From NCBI GenBank assembly GCA_003560495.1, contig PWLM01000229.1, positions 1 through 33,585 of the forward strand: a stretch of 33,585 bases of DNA. Direction: 5' to 3'. The position numbers and the translations under genes were made by a program. This DNA comes from Bacillus sp. (in: firmicutes). Lineage in GTDB: Bacteria > Bacillota > Bacilli > Bacillales > Salisediminibacteriaceae. The notes under the pieces are model-generated. The model searched no databases. It was not told the origin of the DNA and was given only the letters and a program-made list of their open reading frames with translations. This document shows, piece by piece, positions 1-9,506 of the stretch (its first letter is position 1; each line of letters begins with the position of its first letter).

Positions 1-518
1 AACAGCTCAGCAGTAAGAATACAAGAAGCTGGGAGAATGGCCGGAATTTAATTATTGAGCGAACTTTCAACGCTTCCAAAAATCTGCTTTTCCAAGTTTA
101 CTCTTCTTCGAGCCATCTGGAGCAATGGTGGGGTCCCCGGGGATGGGAGACAACGAATTATCAATTTGATTTCCAGCCGGAGGGGATATGGCATTACTGT
201 ATGAGATGTGTAGATAAAGAACAGGAAGAATATTTCGGTCAGGAAGCCTGGGGGAAAGGTGTTTTTAAAGAAATAGTAGAAAATGAAAAGATTGTTTATA
301 CAGACATGTTCTCGGATGAGGAAGGGAATACAGATGACCGCCTTCCCGTGATACTCGTAACGATAACATTTCAAGAGACGGAAACGGGAGCGATGCTGCA
401 GGTACACAGCGAATTTCCGACAGTAGAGGATATGCAGAAGCTGAAAGAAATGGGAATGGTAGAAGGATTCACCTCCCAACTGGATCGTCTGGAAGAATAT
501 CTTCATGATGTTTCGTAA
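1..518 (+). CDS. SRPBCC/AHSA1-domain protein, 5'-partial
   Basis: The reading frame (codons in phase with position 3) is open from the window edge to the TAA at 516-518, so the true start lies upstream. The ATG at 201 is internal: codons just before it continue the family pattern. The N-terminal part reads IERTFNAS (54-77), then QWWGPRGW, then FDFQPEGIW, the usual opening of the AHSA1 (activator of Hsp90 ATPase homologue 1-like) branch of the START/SRPBCC fold. The C-terminal part has VTITFQE and GMVEGFTSQLDRLEEYL, the typical last helix. Members are small cytosolic proteins with a hydrophobic ligand cavity; most have no known ligand, so no specific function can be given. About 170 residues are visible, close to a full domain, so only a short N-terminus is probably missing. 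No link to the downstream heat-shock operon is evident. Confidence 0.85.
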   Translation, partial: QLSSKNTRSWENGRNLIIERTFNASKNLLFQVYSSSSHLEQWWGPRGWETTNYQFDFQPEGIWHYCMRCVDKEQEEYFGQEAWGKGVFKEIVENEKIVYTDMFSDEEGNTDDRLPVILVTITFQETETGAMLQVHSEFPTVEDMQKLKEMGMVEGFTSQLDRLEEYLHDVS

Positions 519-530
519 AATGCCAACTAC

Positions 531-646
531 AGAGCAGTTCTGCGGGAAAGACGGGTGAAACAGCCTGGTAAGCATGGATGGATCCGGACCTGGATTTGGG
601 TCCGCATGAAGCCGTGTCCCATCCTCTGCAGAACAGCTCTTTTTTT
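531..646 (+). other. Inverted-repeat element with U tract
   Basis: The arms at 531-543 and 628-640 pair over 13 positions with one A-A mismatch, and the right arm runs into seven T residues (640-646). The enclosed segment of about 84 nt has its own hairpin (CGGACC 585-590 with GGTCCG 599-604). The simplest reading is a long-loop terminator of the upstream AHSA1 gene. The closed multi-arm shape could instead be a small RNA or a regulatory leader. I match it to no riboswitch class. Confidence 0.45.
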
Positions 647-800
647 GAACAATTTTTTCTATCCCGGACAGCGGTTCTTCTGAAGATAGGTTATCAAATC
701 CCAGGGATAAATTTCATGATTAATGACGGCTTAGAAGTGGAATAGGTAACAACGGACGATACAGGTCAGGGAAATATTAAATGCCTCCCATGTGAATTGC
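647..800. other. Non-coding spacer before the ctsR promoter
   Basis: No reading frame with a plausible start and ribosome-binding site is seen here. I looked for a SigB-type promoter, which B. subtilis has ahead of ctsR, and found no convincing pair of elements. Only the SigA-type promoter just downstream is supported. Confidence 0.5.
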
Positions 801-828
801 TTGAATCTGCAGATAAATTAGTTATAAT
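801..828 (+). promoter_or_regulatory. SigA-type promoter of the ctsR operon
   Basis: TTGAAT (801-806) and a perfect TATAAT (823-828) are separated by 16 bp. The predicted transcription start, about 835-837, falls at the edge of the CtsR operator, so repressor binding would block initiation. Confidence 0.85.
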
Positions 829-836
829 GAGGATAT

Positions 837-858
837 AGTCAAATATAGTCAAAGTCAA
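837..858 (+). promoter_or_regulatory. CtsR operator (heptad direct repeat)
   Basis: AGTCAAA (837-843), a 3-nt spacer TAT, and AGTCAAA (847-853) match the known CtsR box (RGTCAAA-NAN-RGTCAAA) exactly. A further partial copy, AGTCAA (853-858), overlaps the end of the second heptad. The position, just downstream of the -10 element and upstream of ctsR, indicates autoregulation of the ctsR-mcsA-mcsB-clpC operon, as known in B. subtilis. Confidence 0.93.
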
Positions 859-921
859 TTATTGTTTGCGAAAATAAATAACCGGCAGACGACAGTTTTT
901 CTGCAAAGGGAGGGGGATGCG

Positions 922-1395
922 ATGCGCAATATTTCGGATGTCATTGAGCAGTATTTAAAGCAGATTATAGAAGGAAATGAACAAGCACTTATTGAAGTGA
1001 AACGAAGTGAACTGGCGAGTCAGTTTGACTGCGTCCCGTCACAGATTAATTATGTTATCCGTACACGCTTTACCGAAGAAAAAGGATATGTCGTGGAAAG
1101 TAAGCGGGGAGGCGGAGGTTATATCCGCATTATTAAGAGAGAACTTGATACCCGGCTTGCCGTGTACGACCAGCTGCTCCATCTTATCGGCTCCAGTATG
1201 ACCCAGCATGCGGCCGAAAGTATGATTGAGCGTCTGGAGGAAGAGGAGATTATTACGCTGCGGGAAAGCCGGCTGATGAAATCTGTCATTGACCGGGAAG
1301 TACTTTCGGTACCGCTTCCTTCCAGAGATCACTTTCGTGCACGCCTGATGAGCGCCATGCTTAAAACGCTGAAGTATAAAACGTCGCCTGATTAA
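922..1395 (+). CDS. ctsR: CtsR, transcriptional repressor of class III heat-shock genes
   Basis: 157 residues, close to the 154 of B. subtilis CtsR. The N-terminal winged helix-turn-helix contains VPSQINYVIRTRF (38-50), and the glycine-rich wing RGGGGYIRI starts at Arg62, the residue known to contact DNA and to be phosphorylated by McsB. The C-terminal half is the dimerisation domain. The frame is open upstream to a TTG at 862, but the ATG at 922 has GGGAGG seven to eight bases ahead and gives the family N-terminus (RNISDVIEQYL), so it is taken as the start. CtsR represses its own operon and other clp genes by binding heptad repeats, and one lies directly upstream at 837-853. Under heat it is displaced and degraded through McsB and ClpCP. 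It is the first gene of the operon; mcsA follows after 13 nt. Confidence 0.97.
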   Translation: MRNISDVIEQYLKQIIEGNEQALIEVKRSELASQFDCVPSQINYVIRTRFTEEKGYVVESKRGGGGYIRIIKRELDTRLAVYDQLLHLIGSSMTQHAAESMIERLEEEEIITLRESRLMKSVIDREVLSVPLPSRDHFRARLMSAMLKTLKYKTSPD

Positions 1396-1408
1396 AGGAG
1401 GGATTCAC

Positions 1409-1957
1409 ATGCTGTGTCAGGAATGCCAGGAGCGGGAGGCATCCCTTCATTTTACGAAAATTATTAACGGTGAAAAGACTGAATTTCATCTTTGCGATAT
1501 ATGTGCGAAGGACAAAGGAGAAGAGCTTCCGGGAGGAAATAATTTTTCAATCCATAAGCTTCTCTCCGGACTTCTCGACACCGGCCAGGCGTTTTCCAGC
1601 CCCTCTCCGGGGAGAAGAAGGCAGCCGGAAAGAAACGATCTTCAATGTGAAACGTGCGGCACCACCTACAAACTTTTTGCAGAGCGGGGACGTTTCGGCT
1701 GTGCCGACTGCTATTATTACTTTGATGAAAAGCTTGATCCAGTGCTTCGCCGTATCCACGGAGGCAATACAGCACACAGTGGCAAAGTTCCCAAAAGAAA
1801 AGGCCGTGACATGCACGTGTACAGAGAAATTGAAGAACTGAAATCAGAAATGCAGCGCCAGATTTCCGAGGAGGAATTTGAGCAGGCAGCAGAAACCCGG
1901 GACAAAATACGGGAGCTGGAACACGCGCTGAAAGAGAAGGGAGGAGATGCCTCGTGA
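1409..1957 (+). CDS. mcsA: McsA, zinc-finger activator of the McsB arginine kinase
   Basis: 182 residues. Four CXXC pairs are visible: Cys3/Cys6, Cys29/Cys32, Cys80/Cys83 and Cys98/Cys101, forming the two zinc-binding modules expected of McsA. A C-terminal UvrB/UvrC-like (UVR) helical hairpin lies around residues 137-172 ([17 protein letters not shown]). In B. subtilis McsA stimulates McsB kinase activity and takes part in stress and metal responses. The linker at about 60-77 is Ser/Pro/Arg rich and looks disordered. AAAGGAGG (1395-1402) precedes the ATG at good spacing. The stop overlaps the mcsB GTG by three bases (GTGA), which suggests translational coupling of the two subunits. Confidence 0.95.
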   Translation: MLCQECQEREASLHFTKIINGEKTEFHLCDICAKDKGEELPGGNNFSIHKLLSGLLDTGQAFSSPSPGRRRQPERNDLQCETCGTTYKLFAERGRFGCADCYYYFDEKLDPVLRRIHGGNTAHSGKVPKRKGRDMHVYREIEELKSEMQRQISEEEFEQAAETRDKIRELEHALKEKGGDAS

Positions 1958-3048
1958 CGCTGAAATCGTTTATGAATGAAGCTCTCAGTCCCTGGATGAA
2001 GAACGAAGGACCGGAATCAGATATCGTGATCAGCAGCAGAGTCCGCCTCGCAAGAAACCTGGAGAAAGTACCTTTTCCTATCGCTGCATCGGAAGAGCAG
2101 CTGGAAGATGTAACGCACCGTATCGGACAAGAGTTTGCAGGGCAGGCCGATCGGGGCTTCGGGGAACTTTCGCTCGTCAGCATGGCAGATTTAACAGCAA
2201 ATGAAAAGCAGGTCCTCGTGGAAAAGCATCTTGTCAGTCCACATTTGACGAGAAAACCGCTGCACAGAGCGGCTCTTTTGAGTGAGGACGAATCACTGAG
2301 TGTGATGGTCAATGAGGAGGATCATTTCCGCATTCAGTGCCTGCTTTCCGGTTTTCAGCTGGAAGAAGGGATGCAGCTTGCTGATACAATGGACGACTGG
2401 ATGGAGGAAAGCCTGGATTTTGCTTTTGACGAAAGGCGGGGATACTTAACGAGCTGCCCGACGAACGTAGGAACGGGGCTCCGGTCTTCCGTCATGATGC
2501 ACCTGCCCGCTCTCGTACTGACAAAGCAGCTGAACCGGATTCTTCCGGCTATAAACCAGCTGGGTCTGGTCGTACGGGGGATCTATGGAGAAGGAAGTGA
2601 AGCCCAGGGGAATCTGTATCAAATATCCAATCAGAAGACGCTCGGAGCTTCAGAGAGTGATATCGTAAAAGATCTGCGGAGCGTTGTGACGCAGCTGATT
2701 GAGCACGAACGGACGGCCCGTGAGCAGCTCTGGAATGATTCCCGGCTGAAACTGGAGGATCGTATATTCCGGTCCTACGGTCTGCTTTCCTACAGTCGGA
2801 TAATGGAGTCGAAGGAAGCCATGCGACGGCTGTCTGATGTCCGGCTCGGGATTGATATGGGAATTATCGAGAACGTGCCGGCAAAGATTTTGAACGAACT
2901 GATGGTAATGACTCAGCCCGGCTTCCTGCAGCAGTATGCAGGGGAAAGTCTGAAACCGCAAGAGCGGGATGAGCGCCGGGCTTCCTTGATCAGAGAACGA
3001 CTGAATATGGAAAATAATGAAGAATCCCATGACGGAGGTGGCGAATAA
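1954..3048 (+). CDS. mcsB: McsB, protein arginine kinase
   Basis: 364 residues, matching the 363 of B. subtilis McsB along its whole length. The protein has the phosphagen-kinase fold. SSRVRLARN near residue 27 and [10 protein letters not shown] with the active-site Cys168 are both present. RDERRA at about 338-343 fits the allosteric phosphoarginine pocket (RDXXRA). McsB phosphorylates arginines on CtsR and on damaged proteins, marking the latter for ClpC-ClpP degradation. The start is GTG at 1954 inside the mcsA stop, with GGAGGAG just upstream at 1940-1946. It lies between its activator mcsA and its degradation partner clpC, the standard arrangement. All the catalytic landmarks I know are present, so the kinase is probably active. 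Confidence 0.96.
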   Translation: MTLKSFMNEALSPWMKNEGPESDIVISSRVRLARNLEKVPFPIAASEEQLEDVTHRIGQEFAGQADRGFGELSLVSMADLTANEKQVLVEKHLVSPHLTRKPLHRAALLSEDESLSVMVNEEDHFRIQCLLSGFQLEEGMQLADTMDDWMEESLDFAFDERRGYLTSCPTNVGTGLRSSVMMHLPALVLTKQLNRILPAINQLGLVVRGIYGEGSEAQGNLYQISNQKTLGASESDIVKDLRSVVTQLIEHERTAREQLWNDSRLKLEDRIFRSYGLLSYSRIMESKEAMRRLSDVRLGIDMGIIENVPAKILNELMVMTQPGFLQQYAGESLKPQERDERRASLIRERLNMENNEESHDGGGE

Positions 3049-3049
3049 T

Positions 3050-5494
3050 ATGATGTTTGGACGATTTACTGAAAGAGCCCAGAAAGTACTGGCACTTGCC
3101 CAGGAAGAGGCGGCCCGGCTCGGACACAGCAATATAGGAACGGAACACGTTCTGCTCGGTCTGGTGCGTGAAGGAGAAGGCATCGCGGCGAAAGCACTGA
3201 CGGGTCTTGGTCTTGGAGCTGAAAAAATACAGACGGAAGTAGAGAACCTCATTGGCCGGGGAGATGAAGTAACAAAACAGATTCACTACACACCACGCGC
3301 TAAAAAAGTAATCGAACTTTCCATGGATGAAGCAAGAAAACTCGGACATTCCTACGTCGGAACAGAGCACATCCTGCTCGGATTGATCCGTGAAGGAGAA
3401 GGAGTGGCTGCCCGAGTACTGAATAACCTTGGCGTAAGCCTGAATAAAGCGCGCCAACAGGTGCTCCAGCTTCTCGGAAGCAGCGAAAACAACAGTAACA
3501 GCCAGCAGCAGGCAGCGGCAGGTGCCGCGAACGCCAGTACGCCGACACTTGATGGTCTTGCGAGGGACTTAACGGCGATCGCGAAAGAAGAACAGATTGA
3601 CCCGGTGATCGGCCGCGCGCAGGAAATTGAGCGTGTCATTCAGATTCTGAGCCGTCGTACGAAAAACAACCCGGTACTTATCGGGGAGCCTGGTGTAGGT
3701 AAAACAGCTATTGCAGAAGGTCTGGCCCAGCAGATTGTTAATAATGAAGTGCCGGAAATTCTCCGTAACAAGCGGGTAATGACACTCGACATGGGAACAG
3801 TCGTTGCCGGTACAAAATACCGCGGGGAATTTGAAGACCGCCTGAAAAAAGTAATGGAGGAAATCCGCCAGGCAGGAAACGTTATTCTCTTTATCGATGA
3901 GCTTCACACACTTATCGGTGCCGGAGGAGCGGAAGGTGCGATCGACGCATCGAACATTCTCAAGCCTTCCCTCGCACGTGGTGAACTTCAGTGTATCGGT
4001 GCGACGACCCTGGAGGAATACCGGAAGTATATTGAAAAGGATTCTGCACTTGAGCGCCGTTTCCAGCCAATTCAGGTAAACGAGCCAACACCGGATGAAT
4101 CCGTGCAGATTCTCAGCGGACTCCGTGACCGTTATGAAGACCATCACCGGGTGACAATTACGGATGAGGCAATCGACGCTGCTGTGAAGCTGTCGGACCG
4201 TTATATTTCTGACCGGTTCCTTCCGGATAAGGCCATTGACCTGATTGATGAAGCAGGTTCCAAAGTCCGTCTCCGCTCTTATACGGCACCGCCGAACCTG
4301 AAAGAAAAAGAACAGGAATACGAAGAGCTGCGTAAAGAAAAAGATGCGGCAGTGCAGAGTCAGGAATTCGAAAAAGCAGCCTCTCTCCGTGATCAGGAGC
4401 AGAAGCTTCGTGAAGAACTTGATGACCTGAAGGACAAATGGAAGGAAAAGCAGGGGCAGGAAGATTCTGAAGTGACACCGGAAGACATTGCTTCTATTGT
4501 AGCTACGTGGACAGGTATTCCTGTAAGCAAGCTGGCGGAAGAAGAAACCGACCGCCTTCTCCGCATGGAGGAAATCCTTCACAACCGTGTGATTGGACAA
4601 GATGAAGCGGTAACTGCTGTTTCCAAGGCGGTACGCCGTGCCCGTGCCGGACTGAAAGATCCGAAACGTCCGATCGGCTCCTTTATTTTCCTCGGGCCGA
4701 CAGGTGTTGGTAAAACAGAGCTTGCCCGTGCAGTGGCAGAGTCGCTGTTCGGAGATGAAGATGCGATTGTCCGTATCGACATGTCCGAGTATATGGAAAA
4801 GCATACGACAAGCCGTCTCGTTGGTTCCCCTCCGGGCTATGTCGGACACGAAGACGGTGGACAGCTGACGGAGAAAATCCGCCGCAAGCCGTATTCTGTC
4901 ATTCTCCTGGATGAGATTGAAAAAGCACACCCGGAAGTATTCAACATTCTTCTGCAGGTGCTGGAAGATGGGTTCCTGACTGATTCCAAAGGCCGCCGCG
5001 TCGATTTCCGCAACACGGCAATCATTATGACTTCCAACGTCGGAGCAAGCGTTCTCCGTCAGGAAAAAAGTGTCGGCTTTACAGCCCAGCGCGGGGACGA
5101 ACAATATCAGGATATGAAAGGGAAAGTAATGGGCGAGCTGAAAAAATCCTTCCGTCCTGAATTCCTGAACCGTATTGATGAGATTATTGTCTTCCACTCT
5201 CTGGAGAAGAAGCATATCAAACAAATTGTCTCCCTGATGTCTGATCAGCTGAAAAAGCGTCTGAAAGAGCAGGGAATTGAATTTGAACTGACGGAAGCCG
5301 CAAAAGCAAAAATTGCCGATGAAGGTTTCGATCCGGAATACGGAGCGCGTCCACTCCGCAGGGCCCTTCAGAAACAGGTGGAGGACCGCCTTTCCGAAGA
5401 ACTTCTCCGTGGAGCGATTGCTAAAGGCCAGAAAGTGCGTCTTGGTATCCGCGATGGAGAATATTATGTAAGTAAGGCAGAAGAAACGGTATAA
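3050..5494 (+). CDS. clpC: ClpC, AAA+ unfoldase of the ClpCP protease
   Basis: 814 residues. Two N-terminal Clp repeats occupy roughly residues 3-70 and 78-145 and serve as adaptor and phosphoarginine docking sites. AAA+ domain 1 has Walker A GEPGVGKT with Lys218 and Walker B with Asp283-Glu284. A coiled-coil middle domain of UVR character lies about 410-465 and is where MecA acts in B. subtilis. AAA+ domain 2 has Walker A GPTGVGKT with Lys555. The frame is open back to 3017, but the ATG at 3050 gives the family start [11 protein letters not shown] and has GGAGGTG (3034-3040) at suitable spacing. ClpC unfolds substrates, including CtsR and arginine-phosphorylated proteins, and feeds them to ClpP, which is encoded elsewhere. 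It is the last gene of the heat-shock operon and is followed by a terminator. Confidence 0.97.
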   Translation: MMFGRFTERAQKVLALAQEEAARLGHSNIGTEHVLLGLVREGEGIAAKALTGLGLGAEKIQTEVENLIGRGDEVTKQIHYTPRAKKVIELSMDEARKLGHSYVGTEHILLGLIREGEGVAARVLNNLGVSLNKARQQVLQLLGSSENNSNSQQQAAAGAANASTPTLDGLARDLTAIAKEEQIDPVIGRAQEIERVIQILSRRTKNNPVLIGEPGVGKTAIAEGLAQQIVNNEVPEILRNKRVMTLDMGTVVAGTKYRGEFEDRLKKVMEEIRQAGNVILFIDELHTLIGAGGAEGAIDASNILKPSLARGELQCIGATTLEEYRKYIEKDSALERRFQPIQVNEPTPDESVQILSGLRDRYEDHHRVTITDEAIDAAVKLSDRYISDRFLPDKAIDLIDEAGSKVRLRSYTAPPNLKEKEQEYEELRKEKDAAVQSQEFEKAASLRDQEQKLREELDDLKDKWKEKQGQEDSEVTPEDIASIVATWTGIPVSKLAEEETDRLLRMEEILHNRVIGQDEAVTAVSKAVRRARAGLKDPKRPIGSFIFLGPTGVGKTELARAVAESLFGDEDAIVRIDMSEYMEKHTTSRLVGSPPGYVGHEDGGQLTEKIRRKPYSVILLDEIEKAHPEVFNILLQVLEDGFLTDSKGRRVDFRNTAIIMTSNVGASVLRQEKSVGFTAQRGDEQYQDMKGKVMGELKKSFRPEFLNRIDEIIVFHSLEKKHIKQIVSLMSDQLKKRLKEQGIEFELTEAAKAKIADEGFDPEYGARPLRRALQKQVEDRLSEELLRGAIAKGQKVRLGIRDGEYYVSKAEETV

Positions 5495-5521
5495 GCTGTC
5501 TGATTTTAATAAAGAAAAAGC

Positions 5522-5554
5522 AGGGAAGCCTCTACAATTAGGCTTCCCTCTTTT
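5522..5554 (+). terminator. Intrinsic terminator after clpC
   Basis: AGGGAAGCCT (5522-5531) and AGGCTTCCCT (5540-5549) form a perfect 10-bp stem with an 8-nt loop, followed by CTTTT. It closes the ctsR-clpC operon. Confidence 0.92.
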
Positions 5555-5675
5555 ATGTCTTCTGTACAAAGTGAAAAAGCAGCTCTTCCGGTATGCTGGG
5601 AAATTCAGGGGGTCTCATATTAGACACGGTAACAGGAAAACGTCTGCTGAAAATATATTCCTGGAGCAGAATATG

Positions 5676-5704
5676 CCGCAGGGGGCGGCTCTGCATGCTA
5701 AAAT
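5676..5704 (+). promoter_or_regulatory. Candidate extended -10 promoter for radA-disA
   Basis: TAAAAT (5699-5704) preceded by TGC (5696-5698) looks like an extended -10 element 34 bp ahead of the radA ATG. No good -35 hexamer is seen at 17 bp. Because a terminator precedes radA, some promoter is expected in 5555-5720, and this is the best candidate. I looked for a SigM-type promoter, known in this operon in B. subtilis, and found none convincing. Confidence 0.4.
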
Positions 5705-5737
5705 AGAAGGATGAGTTTCACGAGAGGAGGAAGAGAA

Positions 5738-7147
5738 ATGGCAAAACAGAAAACAAAATTTGTCTGCCAGGACTGCGGATATGAGTCCATGAAGTGGATG
5801 GGCAAGTGTCCAGGATGCCACAGCTGGAATACGCTCGTAGAAGAGATGGAAGCGGCACCGAAGGGAAAAAAACGGCGGGGCTTTTCTACTGGAGAAGGGT
5901 CAAGATCTGTTAAACCCGAGCCTATTACAAAAATTGAAAGCAGGGAAGAGGCACGGACGAGCACCCATATTGATGAACTGAACCGCGTACTCGGCGGCGG
6001 AGTAGTGCCTGGATCCCTCGTCCTTGTCGGCGGAGACCCGGGGATCGGTAAATCGACGCTTCTTCTTCAAGTATCAGCTATGCTTGCTGCAAATAAAAAA
6101 AGGGTACTCTACATATCAGGGGAAGAATCCGTTAAACAGACAAAGCTGCGGGCAGACCGTCTCGGAATTGAAGAGGACGAACTGCTTGTTCTGGCGGAAA
6201 CAGACGTGGCCGTCATTGAACGGGTCATTGAAGAAATGCAGCCGGCGCTTGTCATTATCGACTCTATACAGACCGTGCATATGGATGATGTTACGAGTGC
6301 TCCGGGAAGTGTCTCTCAGGTGCGGGAATGTACCTCCGCTTTTATGCGTGTTGCCAAAACAAAAGGGATAGCGATCTTTCTTGTCGGCCACGTAACGAAG
6401 CAGGGAGCTATTGCCGGCCCGCGTATTCTTGAGCACATGGTGGACACGGTGCTTTATTTTGAGGGGGAACAGCATCATACGTTCCGTATCCTCCGGGCAG
6501 TAAAAAACCGCTTCGGCTCTACAAATGAAATTGGTATTTTTGAGATGAAGGAAAGCGGCCTGGAAGAAGTACTCAATCCTTCCGAGATCTTTCTTGAAGA
6601 GCGATCTGCAGGAGCAGCCGGTTCAGCGGTCGTTGCCTCGATGGAAGGAACAAGAACGGTACTCGTGGAAATCCAGGCGCTCATTTCCCCGACAAGCTTT
6701 GGAAATCCACGCCGTATGGCGACAGGAATTGATCATAACCGGATTTCTCTCATTATGGCTGTGCTGGAAAAAAGGGTGGGAATGATGCTTCAGAATCAGG
6801 ATGCCTACATTAAAGTAGCCGGCGGCGTCAAGCTGGATGAGCCGTCCATTGACCTCGCCATCACTGTAGCCATTGCTTCCAGCTTCCGGGACGTCCCGAC
6901 AGAGCCGGGAGACGTCATTATTGGAGAGGTGGGGCTTACTGGTGAAGTGCGCCGCGTTTCCCGTATTGAGCAGCGGGTTATTGAAGCTGCAAAGCTTGGA
7001 TTTACACGGGTTATTGTTCCGTCAAAAGTACTCGAAGGCTGGCAGGCGCCGGAGGGCATCGAAGTTGTCGGTGTGCAGACAGTGAGTGAAGCACTGGAAA
7101 TAACGTTAGGAGGGAAGACACGTGGAACACCATCGTTCGAATTATGA
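5738..7147 (+). CDS. radA: RadA (Sms), DNA repair and recombination helicase
   Basis: 469 residues. The N-terminal C4 zinc finger uses Cys10/Cys13/Cys24/Cys27. The RecA-like ATPase core has Walker [11 protein letters not shown] with Lys105, and the RadA signature KNRFG lies at 256-260. The C-terminal third is the Lon-protease-like domain, which has a structural role in this family. RadA promotes branch migration during recombination and transformation. The start is the ATG at 5738 with GAGAGGAGG ahead; the frame reaches back to 5711, but the family N-terminus begins MAKQKTKF. The C-terminus runs about ten residues past the usual end and overlaps disA by 26 bp. B. subtilis RadA interacts with DisA, so coupling of the two is functionally sensible. 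Confidence 0.96.
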   Translation: MAKQKTKFVCQDCGYESMKWMGKCPGCHSWNTLVEEMEAAPKGKKRRGFSTGEGSRSVKPEPITKIESREEARTSTHIDELNRVLGGGVVPGSLVLVGGDPGIGKSTLLLQVSAMLAANKKRVLYISGEESVKQTKLRADRLGIEEDELLVLAETDVAVIERVIEEMQPALVIIDSIQTVHMDDVTSAPGSVSQVRECTSAFMRVAKTKGIAIFLVGHVTKQGAIAGPRILEHMVDTVLYFEGEQHHTFRILRAVKNRFGSTNEIGIFEMKESGLEEVLNPSEIFLEERSAGAAGSAVVASMEGTRTVLVEIQALISPTSFGNPRRMATGIDHNRISLIMAVLEKRVGMMLQNQDAYIKVAGGVKLDEPSIDLAITVAIASSFRDVPTEPGDVIIGEVGLTGEVRRVSRIEQRVIEAAKLGFTRVIVPSKVLEGWQAPEGIEVVGVQTVSEALEITLGGKTRGTPSFEL

Positions 7148-8204
7148 TGACAGTTTTATTAATGAGGTACTGCAGCTTGTCTCACCGGGAACCCCGCTCC
7201 GGGAAGGCATCGATAACGTTTTGAGAGCGGGAACCGGCGGACTGATCGTTCTCGGGTACAACAATGAAATGATGAATATCGTTAACGGAGGTTTCTTTAT
7301 CAATACCGATTTTTCCCCGGCTTACTTGTATGAGCTGGCCAAAATGGACGGGGCGATCATTCTAAGTGAGGATGGCAGCCGGATTCTTTATGCAAATACG
7401 CAGCTCGTACCGGAAAACTCCATCGATTCCACAGAAACAGGGATCCGTCACAGAACTGCCCAGCGTGTAGCCAGACAGACGGGTAATCTCGTCATTTCCA
7501 TTTCCCAGCGCAGAAATGTCATTACGCTTTACCAGGGGCAGTACCGCTACGCCCTGAAGGATATCGGCGTCATTTTGACAAAGGCAAATCAGGCCATTCA
7601 AACATTGGAAAAATACCAGGCCGTGCTGGATCAGAGCATTACAAACCTTGGAGCGCTGGAATTTGAAGAACTCGTAACGTTTCAGGAAGTATCCCAGGTG
7701 ATGCACCGGATTGAAATGGTCCTCCGGATTAAGGGAGAAATTTTAAACTATGTGAACGAATTGGGGGACGAAGGGCGTCTGATTTCCATGCAGCTGGAGG
7801 AACTTGTGATGAATACAGAACAGGAAGCCCTCCTCCTGATTAAGGACTACATGAAAGAAGAAGATCAGAGTCCAAAGGATACGCTCCGAAAACTGAAGCG
7901 GCTTTCCAACGAGGAACTGCTTGATGATAATGTCATCGTGAAACTTCTCGGCTACGGAAAAATTACGAATTTGTCCGAATACGGTCTGCACCCGAGGGGA
8001 TACCGTATATTAAACAAAATTCCGAGGCTTCCTGTCATGGTTGTAGACAACCTCGTCCGTGAGTTCGGCGAACTTTCCCGTATCACAAGAGCTTCCACTC
8101 AGGAACTGGATGAAGTGGAAGGTATCGGGGAAGCACGTGCAAAAAAAATCAAAGATGGACTGACGAGGATTCAGGAACAGCTGTTTATCGACAGACATAT
8201 TTAA
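7122..8204 (+). CDS. disA: DisA, diadenylate cyclase and DNA-integrity scanner
   Basis: 360 residues, the same length as B. subtilis DisA. The N-terminal DAC domain makes c-di-AMP from two ATP; its catalytic motifs are present as Asp76-Gly77-Ala78 and Arg109-His110-Arg111. A long helical spine follows. The C-terminal helix-hairpin-helix motif ([19 protein letters not shown], about 328-346) binds branched DNA and stalls synthesis at damage. The start is GTG at 7122, inside the 3' end of radA, with TTAGGAGGG (7106-7114) as ribosome-binding site. Expression therefore probably depends on radA translation. c-di-AMP is a second messenger for DNA integrity, potassium and wall homeostasis in Firmicutes. 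Confidence 0.97.
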   Translation: MEHHRSNYDDSFINEVLQLVSPGTPLREGIDNVLRAGTGGLIVLGYNNEMMNIVNGGFFINTDFSPAYLYELAKMDGAIILSEDGSRILYANTQLVPENSIDSTETGIRHRTAQRVARQTGNLVISISQRRNVITLYQGQYRYALKDIGVILTKANQAIQTLEKYQAVLDQSITNLGALEFEELVTFQEVSQVMHRIEMVLRIKGEILNYVNELGDEGRLISMQLEELVMNTEQEALLLIKDYMKEEDQSPKDTLRKLKRLSNEELLDDNVIVKLLGYGKITNLSEYGLHPRGYRILNKIPRLPVMVVDNLVREFGELSRITRASTQELDEVEGIGEARAKKIKDGLTRIQEQLFIDRHI

Positions 8205-8218
8205 GCGGAAACCCTCAG

Positions 8219-8247
8219 TTGACATCGGAGGTATGGAAAGGTAAAAT
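8219..8247 (+). promoter_or_regulatory. SigA-type promoter P1 upstream of yacL
   Basis: A perfect TTGACA (8219-8224), a 17-bp spacer and TAAAAT (8242-8247). It begins 15 bp after the disA stop and would drive yacL-ispD-ispF independently of disA. Confidence 0.8.
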
Positions 8248-8262
8248 GAAAGATTACTCAAA

Positions 8263-8291
8263 TTGACAGACAATTCTGACGGTGGTAAAGT
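8263..8291 (+). promoter_or_regulatory. SigA-type promoter P2 upstream of yacL
   Basis: A second perfect TTGACA (8263-8268), a 17-bp spacer and TAAAGT (8286-8291), with TG two bases ahead of the -10 (extended -10). It lies 44 bp downstream of P1, making a tandem promoter pair with a leader of about 90 nt before yacL. Confidence 0.65.
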
Positions 8292-8383
8292 AATACCAGG
8301 AATATGTAACTTTTTGTGAATTAATGCCTGCTGCAGTCACTTAAAGCGAAGTTAGCTATATTAAAAAGAAGGAGGTGACGGAT

Positions 8384-9487
8384 ATGCTGCATAAGATCGT
8401 ACAGATGGTGATTCTTTTCATTGGGGGAACCATCGGTTATTTATTTCTGCCGGACGTTCTGCAGGCGCTGCCTGTCAATAATGTACCGGAATGGCTGACG
8501 AATGAATTTGCCGGTGCCGTGCTTGGTGCAATTATATTATTTTTCCTACTTTTCTGGTTTACGGACAATATCGTCGGCTTTATCCGCTACGTGGAAGAAT
8601 CCATTATGAAATATCCTGCGACGGATCTGATTTTCGGAACGATAGGGCTGCTGATCGGACTCGGACTGGCTTCACTGATCACCGTGGCGCTGATGAGCAT
8701 GGAAATACCGATAGTCAGTTCCATTCTCCCGGTGCTTCTCACATTGTTTTTCGGCTATCTCGGCTTCCGTGTTGGTTTTCAAAAGCGGGATGAACTGATG
8801 AACCTGTTTCCTGTCGGCCGCAGTCAGACTAGAAATGAGAAAAAAGAAGAGGCTGAAGAGCCGGGACGGAAAAATGAGGCGAAACTGAAAATTCTCGATA
8901 CGAGTGTAATTATTGATGGCCGAATAGCAGATATCTGCCAGAGCGGATTTATCGAAGGTACTCTGATCATTCCGGAGTTTGTGCTGGAAGAGCTGCAGCA
9001 CATTGCTGATTCTTCGGATGCCCTGAAAAGAAACCGGGGGCGGCGGGGGTTAGATATTTTGAATAAAATCCAGAAAGAACTCGATGTAGATGTGGAAATT
9101 TACGAAGGAGACTTCGAAGATATACAGGAAGTCGACAGCAAACTCGTCAAACTGGCGAAGGTAATGAACGGTTTTGTAGTGACAAACGATTTCAATTTGA
9201 ATAAAGTATGTGATCTGCAGGGGGTGGCAGTTCTGAACATCAATGATCTTGCCAACGCCGTGAAACCGGTTGTTCTTCCTGGAGAAGAGATGCCGGTACA
9301 GGTTATTAAGGACGGCAAAGAGCAGAATCAGGGAATCGGTTATCTGGATGACGGTACGATGATCGTTGTGGAGGAAGGCAGCAGCCAGATCGGCAAGACG
9401 ATTGAGGTTGTCGTGACAAGTGTCCTCCAGACTTCTGCCGGACGGATGATTTTTGCCAAACCGAAAGCACTGGAGAAAGCTCAATAA
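8384..9487 (+). CDS. yacL: YacL, membrane-anchored PIN-TRAM protein
   Basis: 367 residues. Four hydrophobic stretches are visible in the first 130 residues (about 4-22, 38-58, 72-96 and 103-124), forming a membrane anchor. A charged linker ([15 protein letters not shown]) follows. A PIN domain begins with [14 protein letters not shown], with the probable metal-binding Asp172, and a C-terminal TRAM-type segment covers roughly the last 70 residues. PIN domains are usually metal-dependent ribonucleases, so YacL may cleave RNA at the membrane; its substrate is unknown to me. The ATG at 8384 is chosen because GGAGG (8371-8375) is 8 nt ahead; an upstream GTG at 8375 overlaps that site. It is the first gene of the yacL-ispD-ispF unit. 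Confidence 0.93.
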   Translation: MLHKIVQMVILFIGGTIGYLFLPDVLQALPVNNVPEWLTNEFAGAVLGAIILFFLLFWFTDNIVGFIRYVEESIMKYPATDLIFGTIGLLIGLGLASLITVALMSMEIPIVSSILPVLLTLFFGYLGFRVGFQKRDELMNLFPVGRSQTRNEKKEEAEEPGRKNEAKLKILDTSVIIDGRIADICQSGFIEGTLIIPEFVLEELQHIADSSDALKRNRGRRGLDILNKIQKELDVDVEIYEGDFEDIQEVDSKLVKLAKVMNGFVVTNDFNLNKVCDLQGVAVLNINDLANAVKPVVLPGEEMPVQVIKDGKEQNQGIGYLDDGTMIVVEEGSSQIGKTIEVVVTSVLQTSAGRMIFAKPKALEKAQ

Positions 9488-9506
9488 TTTATAAAGGACG
9501 ATGGGT

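Noticed and set aside
48-575. 175-codon open frame on the - strand over the AHSA1 gene
   Set aside because: The + strand frame encodes a recognisable AHSA1 domain through the same region.
3569-5569. Long open frame on the - strand, opposite clpC (666 codons)
   Set aside because: It is the complement of a strongly codon-biased gene; its composition (rich in Phe, Leu and His) and lack of any known motif mark it as a shadow.
8246-8384. Possible small gene between disA and yacL
   Set aside because: No frame of useful length with a ribosome-binding site; the sequence is explained by two promoters and a leader.
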